Below, one piece after another: positions 24,453-36,060 of a DNA stretch of 64,000 nucleotides. Positions within the stretch are counted from its first letter, which is position 1; each line of letters begins with the position of its first letter. The DNA is from Acanthochromis polyacanthus (taxonomy: Eukaryota > Chordata > Actinopteri > Pomacentridae): contig NC_067135.1 of the NCBI RefSeq assembly GCF_021347895.1, positions 23,137,847 through 23,201,846 of the forward strand. The letters are read 5' to 3'. The notes beneath the pieces are model-generated. The model did no database searches and had not been told where the DNA came from. It worked only from the letters and a program-made list of their open reading frames with translations. A program made the position numbers and the translations under genes.

Positions 24453-25739
24453 ACTGCCGTTCATAAGTTTGGGATCAGCCAGGAAATTTCATGTTTTCCA
24501 TGAAAATTTCCTATTTAGGTTTGTTGCAAAGATCGACAGCGTCAGTATCTGAGTGTCACCTCACAGTCAGATATCCATCACTCATCCAGAATCAGCTGGT
24601 GATCATGAATCTAAATCAGTTCTTGGAAAGCAGGTACATATCCACACACACAGGAATGTCCTGACAACACAAACACACCATCAGATTTACATGTTATTGA
24701 CCAGAACACCTGCACTGTGGTTGCCTGGGGACCAGACAGCCTTTATCTTGTGTATTACAAATACACATAAAGTCAGTCTGGAACTGCTCCATTGAACCAA
24801 ATGTAGCCCAGAGGCGGGACTACCGATCACAGCTTGAATTGGAGAGAGCCAATCAGCGTAACACATGTGTGACGCAATCACTAAGCGACCTAACAATTGC
24901 CTTTCCGCCATGATGTTTTGTAGTTTTAACAGCTTCCTTCGCCGTACAGGGGTCCTGAGGAAAATCTAAGCTCTCCCTTTCAACAGTGGAGGGCAGCATT
25001 ATGCATTCTATCGTACAGCCTGCCGGAATTAAAAGAAGAAGAAGAAGAAGTAGTCCAAACAATAATTCAGCCCATGCAAAACAGAGGAATGCGCACGAGA
25101 GAAACCTCGCTCTGTTGCGGTCGCCATTTTGTTTGTATGCGGGAGGTGCACAGGTGTTAGATGGGTAATCTCGGCCCTGAAGATGACGCATTGTTAACTC
25201 CCGCCTCTGGTGCTCTGATTGGTTCGGTCTGATCTGCTCGGAGCTTGAAAACCTGTCAAAATGTGTCATTGGAGGAGGGCTAGACCATATTCCCGGATAT
25301 CCCTTATAACGGGAATACAGTCTTGCTAAGCTCGGCTAGCACTGTGGTGGTCTGCAGGTTTCACATCACATCTGTCACCCTCCTGTTGTCTGTGGAGTGT
25401 CACCTCATACTGAGGGCTTCATTAAAATCTATTGCTGTCCCTCTCACTCTTTACATTCTGCTTCACTGTGTCACTCTGCTGCTCTGCCTCCTTTTCTGGT
25501 CTTCATATCCACAGATTTCTGCAGCTAACCCTGACAAAATGCAGCAACGTGGGACGTCAAGCATCGAGACGGTGATTTGCATTTCATAAAACGGCAAACA
25601 GAAACTCTTAGAGACACCAAAATATGAAGCAAGCACACTACAAAAGCTTGTCAGTTTAAGTTGAATGTTAGCAGCTTTTGTTAGCCTAAAAAACAGCTTC
25701 TTTGTTTAGAGCTGCACAAACCCAGATCAGCAATACCTA
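24453..25739 (+). repeat. Composite repeat R2, copy 1 (interrupted at 24721)
   Basis: The arms 24453-24720 and 25339-25739 match, inverted, the sequence at about 60905-61610. Shared blocks include GGTTTGTTGCAAAGATCGAC, AATCTAAATCAGTTCTTGGA, GACCAGAACACCTGCACTGT and TGGTCTGCAGGTTTCACATC. It starts with a partial terminus of the GTTCATAAGTTTGGG MITE (24453-24510). No coding function is seen; the 88-codon frame at 25323-25589 lies within it and has a similarly open relative in copy 2 (61146-61361), which is worth noting but has no known domain. Confidence 0.75.
24721..25338. mobile_element. Insertion with 9-bp target duplication inside R2
   Basis: GCACTGTGG flanks this 618-bp segment on both sides (24712-24720 and 25339-25347), and the inverted R2 copy near 61.3 kb has a single GCACTGTGG with no insert. 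The termini are TTGCCTGGGGACCAG on the left and, read inward from the right, TAGCCGAGCTTAGCA. The right terminus resembles TAGCCTAGC of the elements at 7389 and 17818. It contains a GAAGAAGAAGAAGAA tract (about 25035-25050). A 138-codon minus-strand frame (24853-25269) shows no domain and is partly that triplet repeat, so I do not call it a gene. Confidence 0.8.
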
Positions 25740-26101
25740 CACTACTGCTCACAAGTTTGGGGTCACCCAATTTCATGTTTTCCACGAAAACTCTCACTTG
25801 TATTCATGTGCTAACATAACTGCACAAAGGTTTTCTAATCATCAATGAGCCTTTCAACACCATTAGCTAACACAATGTAGCATTAGAACACAGGAGTGAT
25901 GGTTGCTGGAAATGTTCCTCTGTACCCCTATGGAGATATTCCATTAAAAATCAGCCGTTTACAGCTGGAATAGTCATTTACCACATTAACAATGTCTAGA
26001 CTGGATTTATGATTCATTTAATGTCATCTGCATCAAAAAAATCTGCTCATCTTTAAAAAATAAGGACAGTATTAAGTGACCCAAGCTTTTGAACAGTAGT
26101 G
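25740..26101. mobile_element. MITE with TA target duplication (Tc1/mariner-type)
   Basis: The 362-bp element has ends CACTACTGCTCACAAGTTTG and, inverted, CACTACTGTTCAAAAGCTTG, and is flanked by TA (25738-25739 and 26102-26103). A second copy lies at 56276-56640, and partial termini lie at 24453 and 60849. It has no open frame of note. Confidence 0.85.
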
Positions 26102-27150
26102 TATAATATACACATATTGCTTGTACTGTTAACTGCTACATGTTATATCTTATCTGCACAATTTCTCATGCATTTTCATCATGACCATCACTACTTCTTA
26201 CCTTTGTTATTCAAATTTTATTTTACTGACTTATTTTCACTACATTTTAAGAGGTTTTACTGATTTTCACATTTTATATTTACTCCTCCTGGTTTATTGT
26301 CATGTTTTTGTAGTTTTTCTGAGCAGTACATTTGACTAGAAATGTTGCTTTGGGGTTTAATAAAGCTCGATTTTATATAATCTGTGATCAGATTTAACCT
26401 CAGTCAGCTTTTGTTCTGTGTCGCACCGTCGTCTGTCAGCATCTTTACATTCACATCAGACCCTGTTATGCATTTTTAATCACATTCAGGACATGACGTA
26501 GAGAATAACCTGATTATTCATGTCTCCGCATCACTCTAACATTATTTATTTTACTGATAATCTGCGCGGAAATGCCTTTTTATACCGTCACATTATAGGC
26601 AGTTTATTTTGTACTGAGGAGCAGGTGTTATTTATATGAGACTTTGGCTTATTTTGATTTTCTTTTCTGCTTCATTATACAACTTAGAGTGCCTCCTTTA
26701 TGCCTGCAGCAAAATGCCTTTAGATACAAAGTTCGACATTAAGAAACTGTAACACATATTCCTGTATCCTGCAGCATTTTCAGTCATATTAATAGATTAT
26801 ATGCTGTCACAGAAACAGACACACTTGCTTGCTGTTATGTAACTGAAATTGAGACTATTTCCATTTGTTCTGTGGCTCAGCGGGTCACCTGCTCACAAAG
26901 CCACGCCTGAGGAACTTTAATGGAGCACTGAGGGGTGATTGTGACAGCTGTCGTTCCGGCGGGAAAACATCTGGATTCACAGGCCGGCATCAAAATGTCT
27001 GAATTTTCCTGACTCACAGCATCCATGACAATAATGTAATTTCAAAGTGTTTTTGTTTCAGGCGTTTTTTTGGTTGGTTAAACTGAATAATCCAGTATTT
27101 TGTGTGTCCCATTTATTGTTATTACTTGTTTGGAACATAGTTAATGTGGT
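26102..27150. other. Anonymous AT-rich sequence
   Basis: No gene or recognised element. Confidence 0.5.
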
Positions 27151-27152
27151 TA

Positions 27153-28640
27153 CTCGTGGAAAAGTATTTCCCCCTCTGCAGAAATCTATGTTTGCATATT
27201 TCTCCCACTTAAATATTCCAGAACATCAAACTATTATTTATTTTTACTGACCATTAGACAGAGACAACCCACAGGTTGTCATGAATCACCCCTGTGAAAA
27301 AGTTGACCCCTTAACCTAATAACTAGTTGGTGTCTTGGCAGCAACAACTGCAGTTAAATGTTTGTTCCAGCTTGTGATCAGTCTTTTCCATCACCATGGA
27401 GGAATTCTGCTCCACTCTTCTCTTTAGAATAATTTTAATTCAGTCACATTACATGATTTTAGATCATGAACTGTCCTTTTAAGTTCTTGTCATAACATCT
27501 GAATTGAATTGAAGTCCAGACTTTGACTTCAGAACCTTCAAGCCACTCAGAGGTGGACTTGCTGGTGGTCTTTGGATCTTTTTCTTGCTGCATAAACCAT
27601 TAGTGTTGAGCTTTCGGTCATGAACTGATGGTGGATATTCTCCAGGAGGATTTTCTGATAGAGAGCAGAATTCATGGCTCCATCAGTGATTACAAATCGT
27701 TTAGGTCCTCCAACCATCACACTACCACCACCATGTTTCACTGCTGGTATCATGTTCTTCTTGTAGAATGCAGTATTAGCTTCACACCAGATGGAACAGA
27801 CCCATGTCTTCCAGAAAGTTCCACCTTTGACTCATCACTCCACAGGATCTTATCCTAAAGTCTTGGAGCTCATCCACATATTTTTTCTAAATACCAGATG
27901 AACCTTTATATTCTTTTTAGTCAGTAGTGGTTTGATCCTTCCAACTCTCCCATGGATCCATTTCCTTCCAGAGTCTTCCTTATTGTGGAATCATGCAGAC
28001 AGACCTTAACTGAGGCCAGTGAGGTCTGCAGATCTTTAGATGTTCCTCTGGGTTCTTCTGTGACCTCCTGGATTAGATGTTGATGTTCTTGGAGTAATGT
28101 TGGTGGTTGGTCCACTCCTGGGAAGGTTCTCCACTGTTCCATGTTTCTCCATTTGTGGATAATGTCTCTCACTGTGGTCCTCTGGAGTCCCAGAGCCTCA
28201 GCAATGGCTTTGAAACCCTCCAGACTGATGAATGTCAGTGACTTTGTTCCTCATCTGTTCTTGAATCTCTTCAGAACGTGGCATCATGTGCTGCTTTTTC
28301 AGAGCCTTTATCTACTTCACAATGAAGACAGGTTCTATTTAGTGATGTTTAGGTTCAACAAGCCTGGCAGTAATCATATGTGAGCGTGGATGGAGAAACT
28401 GAACCCAACTGATGAATGAATTTGGTCATTTGGTAGATTGGTAGCTAAGGGGGCGATTACTTTTCACAATGGGCAAGATGGACTGGGCAGTATTTTACCT
28501 TAAATAAATGAAATCGTTATTTAAAAATTGCATTTTATGATTTCTTGGGTTATCTTTGTCTTACATTAAATTTAGTTTGATGATGTGAAACATTTAAGAG
28601 AAGATGTCTGTCGGGGGGCAAATGCTTTTTCATGGCACTC
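27153..28640 (-). mobile_element. Decayed full-length Tc1-like element, older family
   Basis: The inverted ends carry AAAAGTATTTCCCCCT (left) and, from the right inward, GAAAAAGCATTTGCCCCC, and the element is flanked by TA at 27151-27152 and 28641-28642. The length of 1488 bp is right for a Tc1 element. It is a different family from the three intact copies: its 5' region contains TTTGGTAGATTGGTAGCTAA and it is related to 34822-35490, 4492-4740, 15069-15220 and 32441-32705. The transposase is broken. Confidence 0.85.
27540..28295 (-). pseudogene. Tc1-like transposase pseudogene, older family
   Basis: Read on the minus strand, the N-terminal part is recognisable as a helix-turn-helix region (RDIIHKWRNMEQWRTFPG, then EEPRGTSKDLQTSL and STIRKTL) at about 27935-28172, and the middle as [13 protein letters not shown] with NSALYQKIL at about 27620-27745. 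The pieces lie in different frames with stops between them, and no intact DDE triad can be read, so it is dead. The family's start region (RSEEIQEQMRNKV) lies at about 28230-28290 in another frame. The same peptide blocks occur in the partial copy at 35171-35490. Confidence 0.8.
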
Positions 28641-28642
28641 TA

Positions 28643-31600
28643 TATATTCTCACACAGTGGCTGTTTCGTGCAGTGAATAGTGTCCTTTAATAACTTTGTG
28701 GGCACATTGGATATCAGTGATCAGCAGCAATCACTGAATACATCCGTCTCCACTTAACACCCTCCAGCTGTTGCTGCCCTCGGCAACCGCCCAGCTGACC
28801 TAATGCCGAAAAACAGCCCTGAGCACGCCTTAATGCCAGACCGCTACCTACTTTATTTTCTAGTTGTTGTCATGAATTTTATCCAGGCACAATTCATAAA
28901 TACTGATGCATGACCTTCACGGATGAGTCCAGGTGGTGCTCTGCTGCTCATTCTGCTCATGACTCCCAAAGAAGTTCTCATCAAACTTTATCGTCTCTTC
29001 ACAACATTTGTTTTATTATTTTACATCACTGTAGCTTGTTCAGAAAATCCCAGTGCCAGTCTTGGATTACTGTACCCTCTTATAGATGCATGAATCGGCT
29101 TTATTCATCATCATATCCAGCTGTGTACTCAGGCTGAGTGGCCGTCCCTCCCTGACAGACACTCAGTTTTATTTATTCATAAACTGTATAAATTTATAAA
29201 CCTCTGGCTGGTTTTTCAGTCCCCTACATTACTTCATTACTGTCTTTTACTGTGAACCTCTATTGAACTCTCTCACATGATTGGATTACGCTGTCGGTGC
29301 TGCTGTTTATAGTGAGCTTAGAAAATCTACTTGTACTAAAATAACCCGCAGAACGGTTGTAAAACTTGAAATATTTTTATATTTCTTGTACCTGCAGCTG
29401 TTTAGGTGCTCTGATGATTATTAAGGGTTTGATGAATTTATTTTTATTTTTTTGTCCTATCTCTCTATATTTTTCTTGTCATTCCCATCAAATTTCTGGT
29501 TGATTAATACATCTATGCATGCATGAAGTGTGAACAGTCATAGAGACACAGGTTAGGGATTAGGTGTCATTAAAACTGAGGACATTGCTAATTATATAAT
29601 TAAGGAACATAAAGATTGTGCTGAACAACATCTTTTATTGAGTGACACATATTTTTCTGTGAATATTAATTAACTTGGGATTTAAGTTGATTAGTGCTGA
29701 AAATATGAGCTGAGAGAAAAATGTGTTGATTGGTTGTAGGTTACTTTTTATTGATTATTTATAAAAAGGAAGACTTTATGAGGAAAATGTGATGATAATT
29801 TGCCACAAATTCTTTATTGGACAAGAAAAAGTGTAAGAGTTGATGATTACTTGAAATACTAATTGGCATAAGAGGAAAAACAAGATCGGCATAATATTTA
29901 GGCTTCAGTCTTTTTTAGTTTCTTACTTAATGATCAAGTTCTGGCTCCTATACTCGTTTTGGCTCCTGGATTTAAAGATTGGATGAAAATGTCGGATATT
30001 TGCAATTGGCTGGGTCCATCGCTGGTGGTTTCTGTGCTTCAAGAGCGATTTGTGCTATTTTATTTTGCTAATTTAGTGGTACAAAGACACACATTTTGGT
30101 GTTGTGAACTGTGTTTGATGGCCAGGAAAGGAAATAAAAAGCAGACTAATACAACTTTTGTCATCATCATCACTGTCGAGCCATTTGGAACAGCAAAAGG
30201 CTAGTTGGCAACTATGAGACACGTTGGAGTTAAACCAGAGCTCTTCCTACAGATCTGTAGATTCAGAACAGCACCATCCATGTTTATAGTATCTTCACAG
30301 AACAGCTGGGTCTCTCAGATTAGCGATACTGTCACAGTTGAGTTGATTGTATCAATTACAGACAAATTTAAGCTGAGAAAAGTGAACATGTTGTGATTCC
30401 AGGTGTGATTTTACACGTTTTAAATTGTCAAAAAAATGAAAATTGTGACTGTTTTTCCAAATAGTGTTGGACTGGAAAATGCCAACATCATTTCTCTAAA
30501 TAATTCATGTGCAGCTGTTGATGATGGCTTCATAGTAGTTTTTGAATCCACAGAGGCAGTGATGGATGCTGCTGAAGGTGGAATCCATCCCAGTGATTCA
30601 TAAACACATCCCACACATCTCCTGAAGAACCTTGAGCTCACCTTGATGCAACTTTTATTTCTTTTACCTCACCACATCGTGCGCTCATTTGTCTGCATTG
30701 AAGCAGAATTACAGGCATTTTCAATTTAAAACTCTTTCCTGTTCATCTGATAAACGCCGTATTTTTAGTGCACGGCCAAAGCAAAGCCAACGTCGCTGTT
30801 AAACATCATGAAATATTCAGGGAAAAAAAGCGTGGCCGGCTTCGATAGCGTGACAGGTACAGCTGGCGAGGATGGACTTACGGTATGTGCAGGGAAAAGG
30901 GTTGAATGAAGGGTCAAATGTTAGACGGACACATTAGGGGCAGGATTAAATTAAGTGAAAGTGGATGAGAAAATGCAGGGCGCAGGGGAATGAAACTCCA
31001 GTGGAAAAGTCTGCTAATGGACGAGGCAGAGGGATGGCGGTGGTGGTGAAAGATCCAGCCTGGGAGTGACTGGAGTCATTTGGGTTATAAATAGTGGGGC
31101 GGCTAAGTGGTCGGAGGCAGAGCGGCGTCTCATCACGGACACATGACCCTGGATGATATCGGTCCGCTGTAAGATGTAAAACCTCAAGGATTACTGCAGG
31201 CCAAAACCAAAATCCTCCGTAAGAACTGCTCAGTGATTTAGACACACTCAGATTTTGCTGACGAGAATCTAAATCAGGTTGGATGCATCTCACCACTCTG
31301 CACCTGTACTGATTTTTTGCCCCAGTCCACCTCTGATTCCATGGGATATATCTTGCATACTTTTTTATTAAAAGTAAAAAAAACGTGTATTTTTTTATGT
31401 TCATTCTGATCAAGTCTTTACAAATTCCGTAATTATTTATAATGGAAACAATCATTAATTAATAAAAAATGATTGGATATCACTAAAATCAACTAAAAAC
31501 AACCACCTTCTAATTAGCTAAACAATAATAAAATGAGTTTGTTCAGAAATTGTTGTGTTGTGTTCTTTTCATTAAGTTGAGATAATCATGACAGAAGTTT

Positions 31601-32009
31601 CTTTTTTGACAATATATTAAATTTTAAAAGGAAAATTACAAATTGTATCTGTGTCCGAGAAATCACTTTCCACTAAGATCCCCATTACAAAAACACCTCT
31701 CAAGAAGCGCGTTAATTCCAGATCACATGACCTGCTCCATATGATGTCATTTCCTGCTGAAGAAAAGACTGATACTACTCCAAGGCTTTCTTAGTTATTT
31801 AATATAAAGTAATGTGGATTTATCGCATGTCAACAGGTTTACTACAGTATCTTTATAAATGACTTTGTTACAATTTTACTCAGTTGTATGTATAATATTT
31901 AGAAGAATCTTTCTGTAAAAATGCCATGTGGTGTTTCTTTATAGGCGGCCATGTTGATTTTAGGCCTGAAAAGAGCAAAAATGTCAGCTATGTTATAAAA
32001 AGTCCTGCA
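28643..32009. other. Anonymous sequence, possibly with conserved non-coding parts
   Basis: About 3.4 kb without a recognised gene or transposon. The part at about 30780-31290 is less AT-rich and free of repeats; the 169-codon minus-strand frame at 30946-31455 has no known domain. I see no splice-bounded exon that I can defend. Confidence 0.45.
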
Positions 32010-32440
32010 ATTATATATTGACCCTACAGACGCATTTCATATTGGTTAAAGGGAGAAATACATATTCTAGAATCCATTACAAACAAACTGAAATATTTCA
32101 AGCTTTTATTTCAGAGATGTCAAACTTATTTTAGTTCAGGCGCCACATTCAGCCCAATTTGATGTCCAGCGGGCCAGACCTGTAAAATCACAACAGAGCC
32201 ACCTATAAATAACCACAACTCCAAAATGTTCCTTTGTTTTAGTAAAACTGTCTTTTTACGAAACATGATGAACAACCTCCAATTTTATACACTTTATTTA
32301 TACACTTATTTATACACTTTATAAAGTCGTCCCGAGGGCTGGTTGGATGCTCGGGCGAGCCGGTTTTGGCCTGCAGTCCTTATGTTTGACACCCCTCCTT
32401 TATTTGTTGTAATTTTGATAATGAACTGCAGCTCATTAAA
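32010..32440. mobile_element. Tc1-type MITE fragment interrupted by a hAT MITE
   Basis: The arms (about 32010-32111 and 32398-32440) contain AACTGAAATATTTCAAG and TTTGTTGTAATTTTGATAAT, matching a fish repeat whose start is the GTGCATCTCA..AATTAGAATAT motif seen at 32755. A hAT-type MITE occupies the middle. Confidence 0.65.
32112..32397. mobile_element. hAT-type MITE (GTGTCAAAC ends)
   Basis: The left end is CAGAGATGTCAAACTTATTT and the right end GTTTGACACCCCTC, inverted repeats typical of non-autonomous hAT elements with the CAGGGGTGTCAAAC terminus in fish. Interior words (CCACATTCAGCCCAATTTGA, CGGGCCAGACCTG, TTTTGGCCTGCAG) fit that family. The flanks TTTTATTT (32104-32111) and CTTTATTT (32398-32405) agree at seven of eight bases, as expected for an 8-bp duplication. 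It is non-coding. Confidence 0.85.
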
Positions 32441-32705
32441 ACATGGAGGAATTCTGCTCCACTCTTCTCTGTAGAATAGTTTCAATTCAGTCACATTAGA
32501 TGGTTTTAGATCATGAACTGTCCTTTTAAGGTCTTGTCACAGAATCTCAATTAGATTTAAATCAAGTCAAGTACTTTGACTCCAGAACCTTCATTTAGTT
32601 CTTTCTGAGCCACTCAGAGGTGGAATTGCTGGTGGTCTTTGGGTCTTTGTGTTGCTGCATAAACCGTTAGTGTTGAGCTTTCTGGTTGAGAGCGGAGTGT
32701 ACGTC
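32441..32705 (-). mobile_element. Transposase fragment of the older Tc1-like family
   Basis: The sequence parallels 27395-27640: GGAGGAATTCTGCTCCACTC, AGATCATGAACTGTCCTTTT and GTGTTGAGCTTTC are shared in the same order. It is the C-terminal coding part on the minus strand, with stops. Confidence 0.75.
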
Positions 32706-32750
32706 AGCTTACTTTGTTTCAAATCTGTATTCATCAATGAAGGAATCTAC

Positions 32751-32925
32751 AGGTGCATCTCATATAATTAGAATATGGTGGGTGGGAAAAAGTTCAATAT
32801 TTTTTGATCGGACATTGCTTAAAGGGAAACTTGTATATATTCTACAGTCATTACACATAAACTGAAATATTTCAAGTCTTTATATGTTTTATTTTGATGA
32901 TAAACTCACTCCATATGCACTTGTA
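32751..32925. mobile_element. GTGCATCTCA-type MITE fragment
   Basis: It begins GGTGCATCTCATATAATTAG and continues with AACTGAAATATTTCAAG, a common fish Tc1-type repeat. It parallels the fragment at 32010-32111. No far end is visible. Confidence 0.65.
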
Positions 32926-34820
32926 TTTATTTCACTCTTTTCTAAGTAATTTTTGGTGGTCTGAGGTTTTTTTTTCTGCAGTAACTGAGTGGAGACTAGA
33001 AGCTTCTCTGAGCACAGCCTCTATCTAGCTAGCTTCTGTGAGGTGTTAATACAACATGAGTGAATTCTAGTTTCTATTCATGTTGTGACACTACAAGACG
33101 TGCAAAATTCAAGCGAAGAAGAATCTTTTTACATCTTATTTTGATGAATTTTGAACATTTGCAGGAATTTAATGCAACATAAAAATGCAGCACAGAGATC
33201 TCGTGCTTAAAGTCAATGAATAGTAATCACGAAGTCCACCTCCATTTCAAGAAGCGGTCTGTCATTTATTGATTTTCCCATATATCATTTTTACCACATT
33301 TTTCTTAGCTAATCTAATAGAATTCACACCAGAAATCATCCTCTGCTCAGAAGATTTCTTTTCCTGCCCACTGGCTCTGCAGAAATCGCGTGAGTATTAC
33401 TTTTTTCCTGATATAACAGCCTTTTTATTAAAAAAAGAAAATAATAGCATTACCCTAAAAATCCAAGGTATTCCCAAGATGACTGAAGTGCAGATTTGTG
33501 TCATAATGTTGTTTTAATGAAACACCATTAACAAGCCAGTTCACTGGATTTTAGTGTTTAGTAATTAAGCAAGAAAGCTTAAACGTCATTTTCAAACTTT
33601 AGATAATTACTCGGATACAGAAGGGTTTCACATGGTTTCATTCTCACATTTTTTCTCGTACTCAACCACCAGTGTGTTTTGTACCGTTTTATTTTGTGAG
33701 AAGGGTCAGGGGTGTTTTTTAGCATAAAAAATCCTTTTCAACATTTTGCCAGAATGCACTGTGACAGTTTCTTGTTTTGTCACTTTTTAACCTCCTTCTT
33801 CTCACTTCTTCCTTTTTTTTGGATCTCCTCTCCAGCAAAAGGTGAAAAGAGGGTTTTTCCTATCAAAACTCCCATTGCTAAAAAGCACATTTCTGCCTCC
33901 TCTCCCACATTCCTCCACATCTTCTCTGCTGCCATACAGAACGCCGTCGCCTGCTCTGAATGGATCCCCCTGCTCGCCGCTCTGCTCTGTTTAGACTGCT
34001 TAAATTCATGTGTACATTGACCTGTCGTTGCATTCTGACTGGATGTGTGCGCGCATATTTCCATTCCTTTTTAAAGAAACTATCCATCTTTTTCTTTGTC
34101 CAGCGCCGAGCAGTGACAGATGTGCTCTTCAGGGCTGCTTAGCTAAATACAAAGTGTGTGTGTTTTACGCTTATCAATCTTGGACCTTTAATGATTCTTC
34201 TGCCTCCACTGGATACGTGTGCTGTTTAGTATTCAGTTTGGCCTCGGGCGTTGATTGTGTGTGACTGAATATGTGCACATTATAATGCTTCCTTGTGCAT
34301 TCAAGTGTATGCTTTGTTTGTGTGTTTTAATGCAGTTTTCTGTGCTTTCATCTGATTCTGATTCTGTTTTAGGCAGCTCTTATTTGTGTTGTTTGCTAAT
34401 TATCTTCACAGCTTGTGAAGGTTTCCAATCAAAAATATAACCGATCAGGGGAAGATTGAGGGCTTTTAATCACTTTTAAAGGTCCCATATTGTGCCAGTA
34501 TTTAGCAAATTAATGAAAGTCCCAAACTCCCCAGAATGTCTTTTAATTTTCAGCGGAAAATACCACAAAGATGTTCAATTTCACCATCACTATATAATTG
34601 CTGCTTTCAGCTTTTTTAGCTTAAATGCTACTGATCTGCTGCTGCTGTCCATGCCCCCTTCAGGAAGAAGACTCTCTCTGCATTTGCTCAGCTAAAGGCA
34701 TGAAAGCAGAAGTATAAAGTCTAAAGTGTGACTGTTGTATTTTAACTTTTTTATCCAATAATGTTGCGAAAGTAAATCCAGCATTTTAGCAGTGTGGAGC
34801 AGCAGTTTGGAAACAACGGT
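32926..34820. other. Anonymous AT-rich sequence
   Basis: About 1.9 kb with no recognised gene or repeat; overlapping short frames at 33.7-34.3 kb on both strands have no domains. Confidence 0.5.
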
Positions 34821-34821
34821 G

Positions 34822-35490
34822 CAGTGAAAAAGTATTTGCCTCCTACAGAAATCTTCTATTTTTGCACATTTCTTACACTAAAATGTTCCAGATCTTCAAA
34901 TTAAATTTAATGAAAGACAATGATAACCCAAGAAAACATGAAAATGCATTTATGAAAAGAAAAATACTGTCCAGTCCATCTTGCCCTGTGTGAAAAAGTA
35001 ATTGCCCCCTTAGCTACCAATCTACCAAATGACCAAATTCATTCATCTGTTGGGTTCAGTTTCTCCATCCACATTCACATATGATTACTGCCAGGCTTGT
35101 TGAACCTAAACATCACTAAATAGAACCTGTCTTCATTGTGAAGTAGCTAAAGGCTCTGAAAAAGCAGCACATGATGCCACGTTCTGAAGAGATTCAAGAA
35201 CAGATGAGGAACAAAGTCATTGACATTCATCAGTCTGGAGGGTTTCAAAGCCATTGCTGAGGCTCTGGGATTCCAGAGAACCACAGTGAGAGACATTATC
35301 CACAAATGGAGAAACATGGAACAGTGGAGAACCTTCCCAGGAGTGGACCAACCACCAACATTTCTCCAAGAGCATCAACATCTAATCCAGGAGGTCACAG
35401 AAGAACCCAGAGGAACATCTAAAGATCTGCAGACCTCACTGGTCTCAGTTAAGGTCTGTCTACGTGATTCCACAATAAGGAAGACTCTGG
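34822..35490 (+). mobile_element. 5' half of the older Tc1-like element, truncated into a tandem array
   Basis: It starts at about CAGTGAAAAAGTATTTGCC and contains the family's 5' region (TTAGCTACCAATCTACCAAA) and the beginning of the transposase. It stops at GGAAGACTCTGG (35490), where the copy at 27153-28640 continues with coding sequence. A T-rich tandem array begins at about 35505. Confidence 0.85.
35171..35490 (+). pseudogene. Truncated Tc1-like transposase N-terminus
   Basis: From ATG at 35171 or 35174 the frame reads PRSEEIQEQMRNKVIDIHQS, then hits a frameshift near 35240 and continues in another frame as GFKAIAEALGFQRTTVRDI and HKWRNMEQWRTFPG to STIRKTLG. This covers the DNA-binding helix-turn-helix region only; the catalytic domain is lost. 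The second frame stays open past the break into array sequence, giving a chimeric open frame of 211 codons (35220-35855) whose second half is meaningless F/H/C-rich repeat. Confidence 0.85.
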
Positions 35491-35504
35491 GAGTGGGGAC
35501 TGGG

Positions 35505-36060
35505 CTTTTTTGGGGTTGTATTTTGATAATTTTTTTTGGTCATGTTGCATCTTTTTGTGGTTATGTTGTGCCACATTTTTCTAATTTTGCATTTCACTTC
35601 ATTTTTTTCACAAATTTTCATCATTTTGCTTCTTTCATGTTGTTTCGCGCACATTTTGGTCTTTTTCTGTTCTGTTTTTCTGGTCAGTGTGTGTCACATC
35701 TTGATGACATTATCTCACATTATAGTCATTTTGCATTTCGTTATGTTTATGTGCCACAATTGTTTTACATTTTCAATCCCTTTTGTCATATTTGTGTTAG
35801 TGTCACATTTTGCTTATTTTGTAACTTTTTGTGGCTGTTTTGTGTCACAGTTTAGTCATTTTGTAACTTTTATGTTGTTTTTCTGTCATATTTTGGTTAT
35901 TTTGCATGTTGATTTGGTAATTTTGTGTCACCTTTTGTGCATTTTTGTGCCATATTTTCATCATTTTGTGTAACATTTTGGTCATTTTACATCATTTGTA
36001 GCTGTTTTGTGTCATGTTTTAGACATTTTACATGTCTTTATGTTGTTATTCTATCACATG
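35505..36060. repeat. T-rich degenerate tandem array
   Basis: Units such as TTTTGTGTCACATTTTGGTC and TCATTTTGCATTTC repeat with a loose period of 20-22 bp. It starts directly after the truncated Tc1 fragment. Confidence 0.85.

Noticed and set aside
24853..25269. 138-codon minus-strand frame with a poly-Leu signal-like segment
   Set aside because: The Leu run is a CTT/CTC triplet repeat, the frame lies inside a non-autonomous insertion, and no domain is visible.
30946..31455. 169-codon minus-strand frame as a possible host exon
   Set aside because: No domain, no splice signals that fit, and mixed composition; kept only as part of an anonymous region.
35220..35855. 211-codon transposase-like gene
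   Set aside because: Only the first part is transposase-derived and it begins after a frameshift; the rest is array sequence. Annotated as pseudogene plus array.
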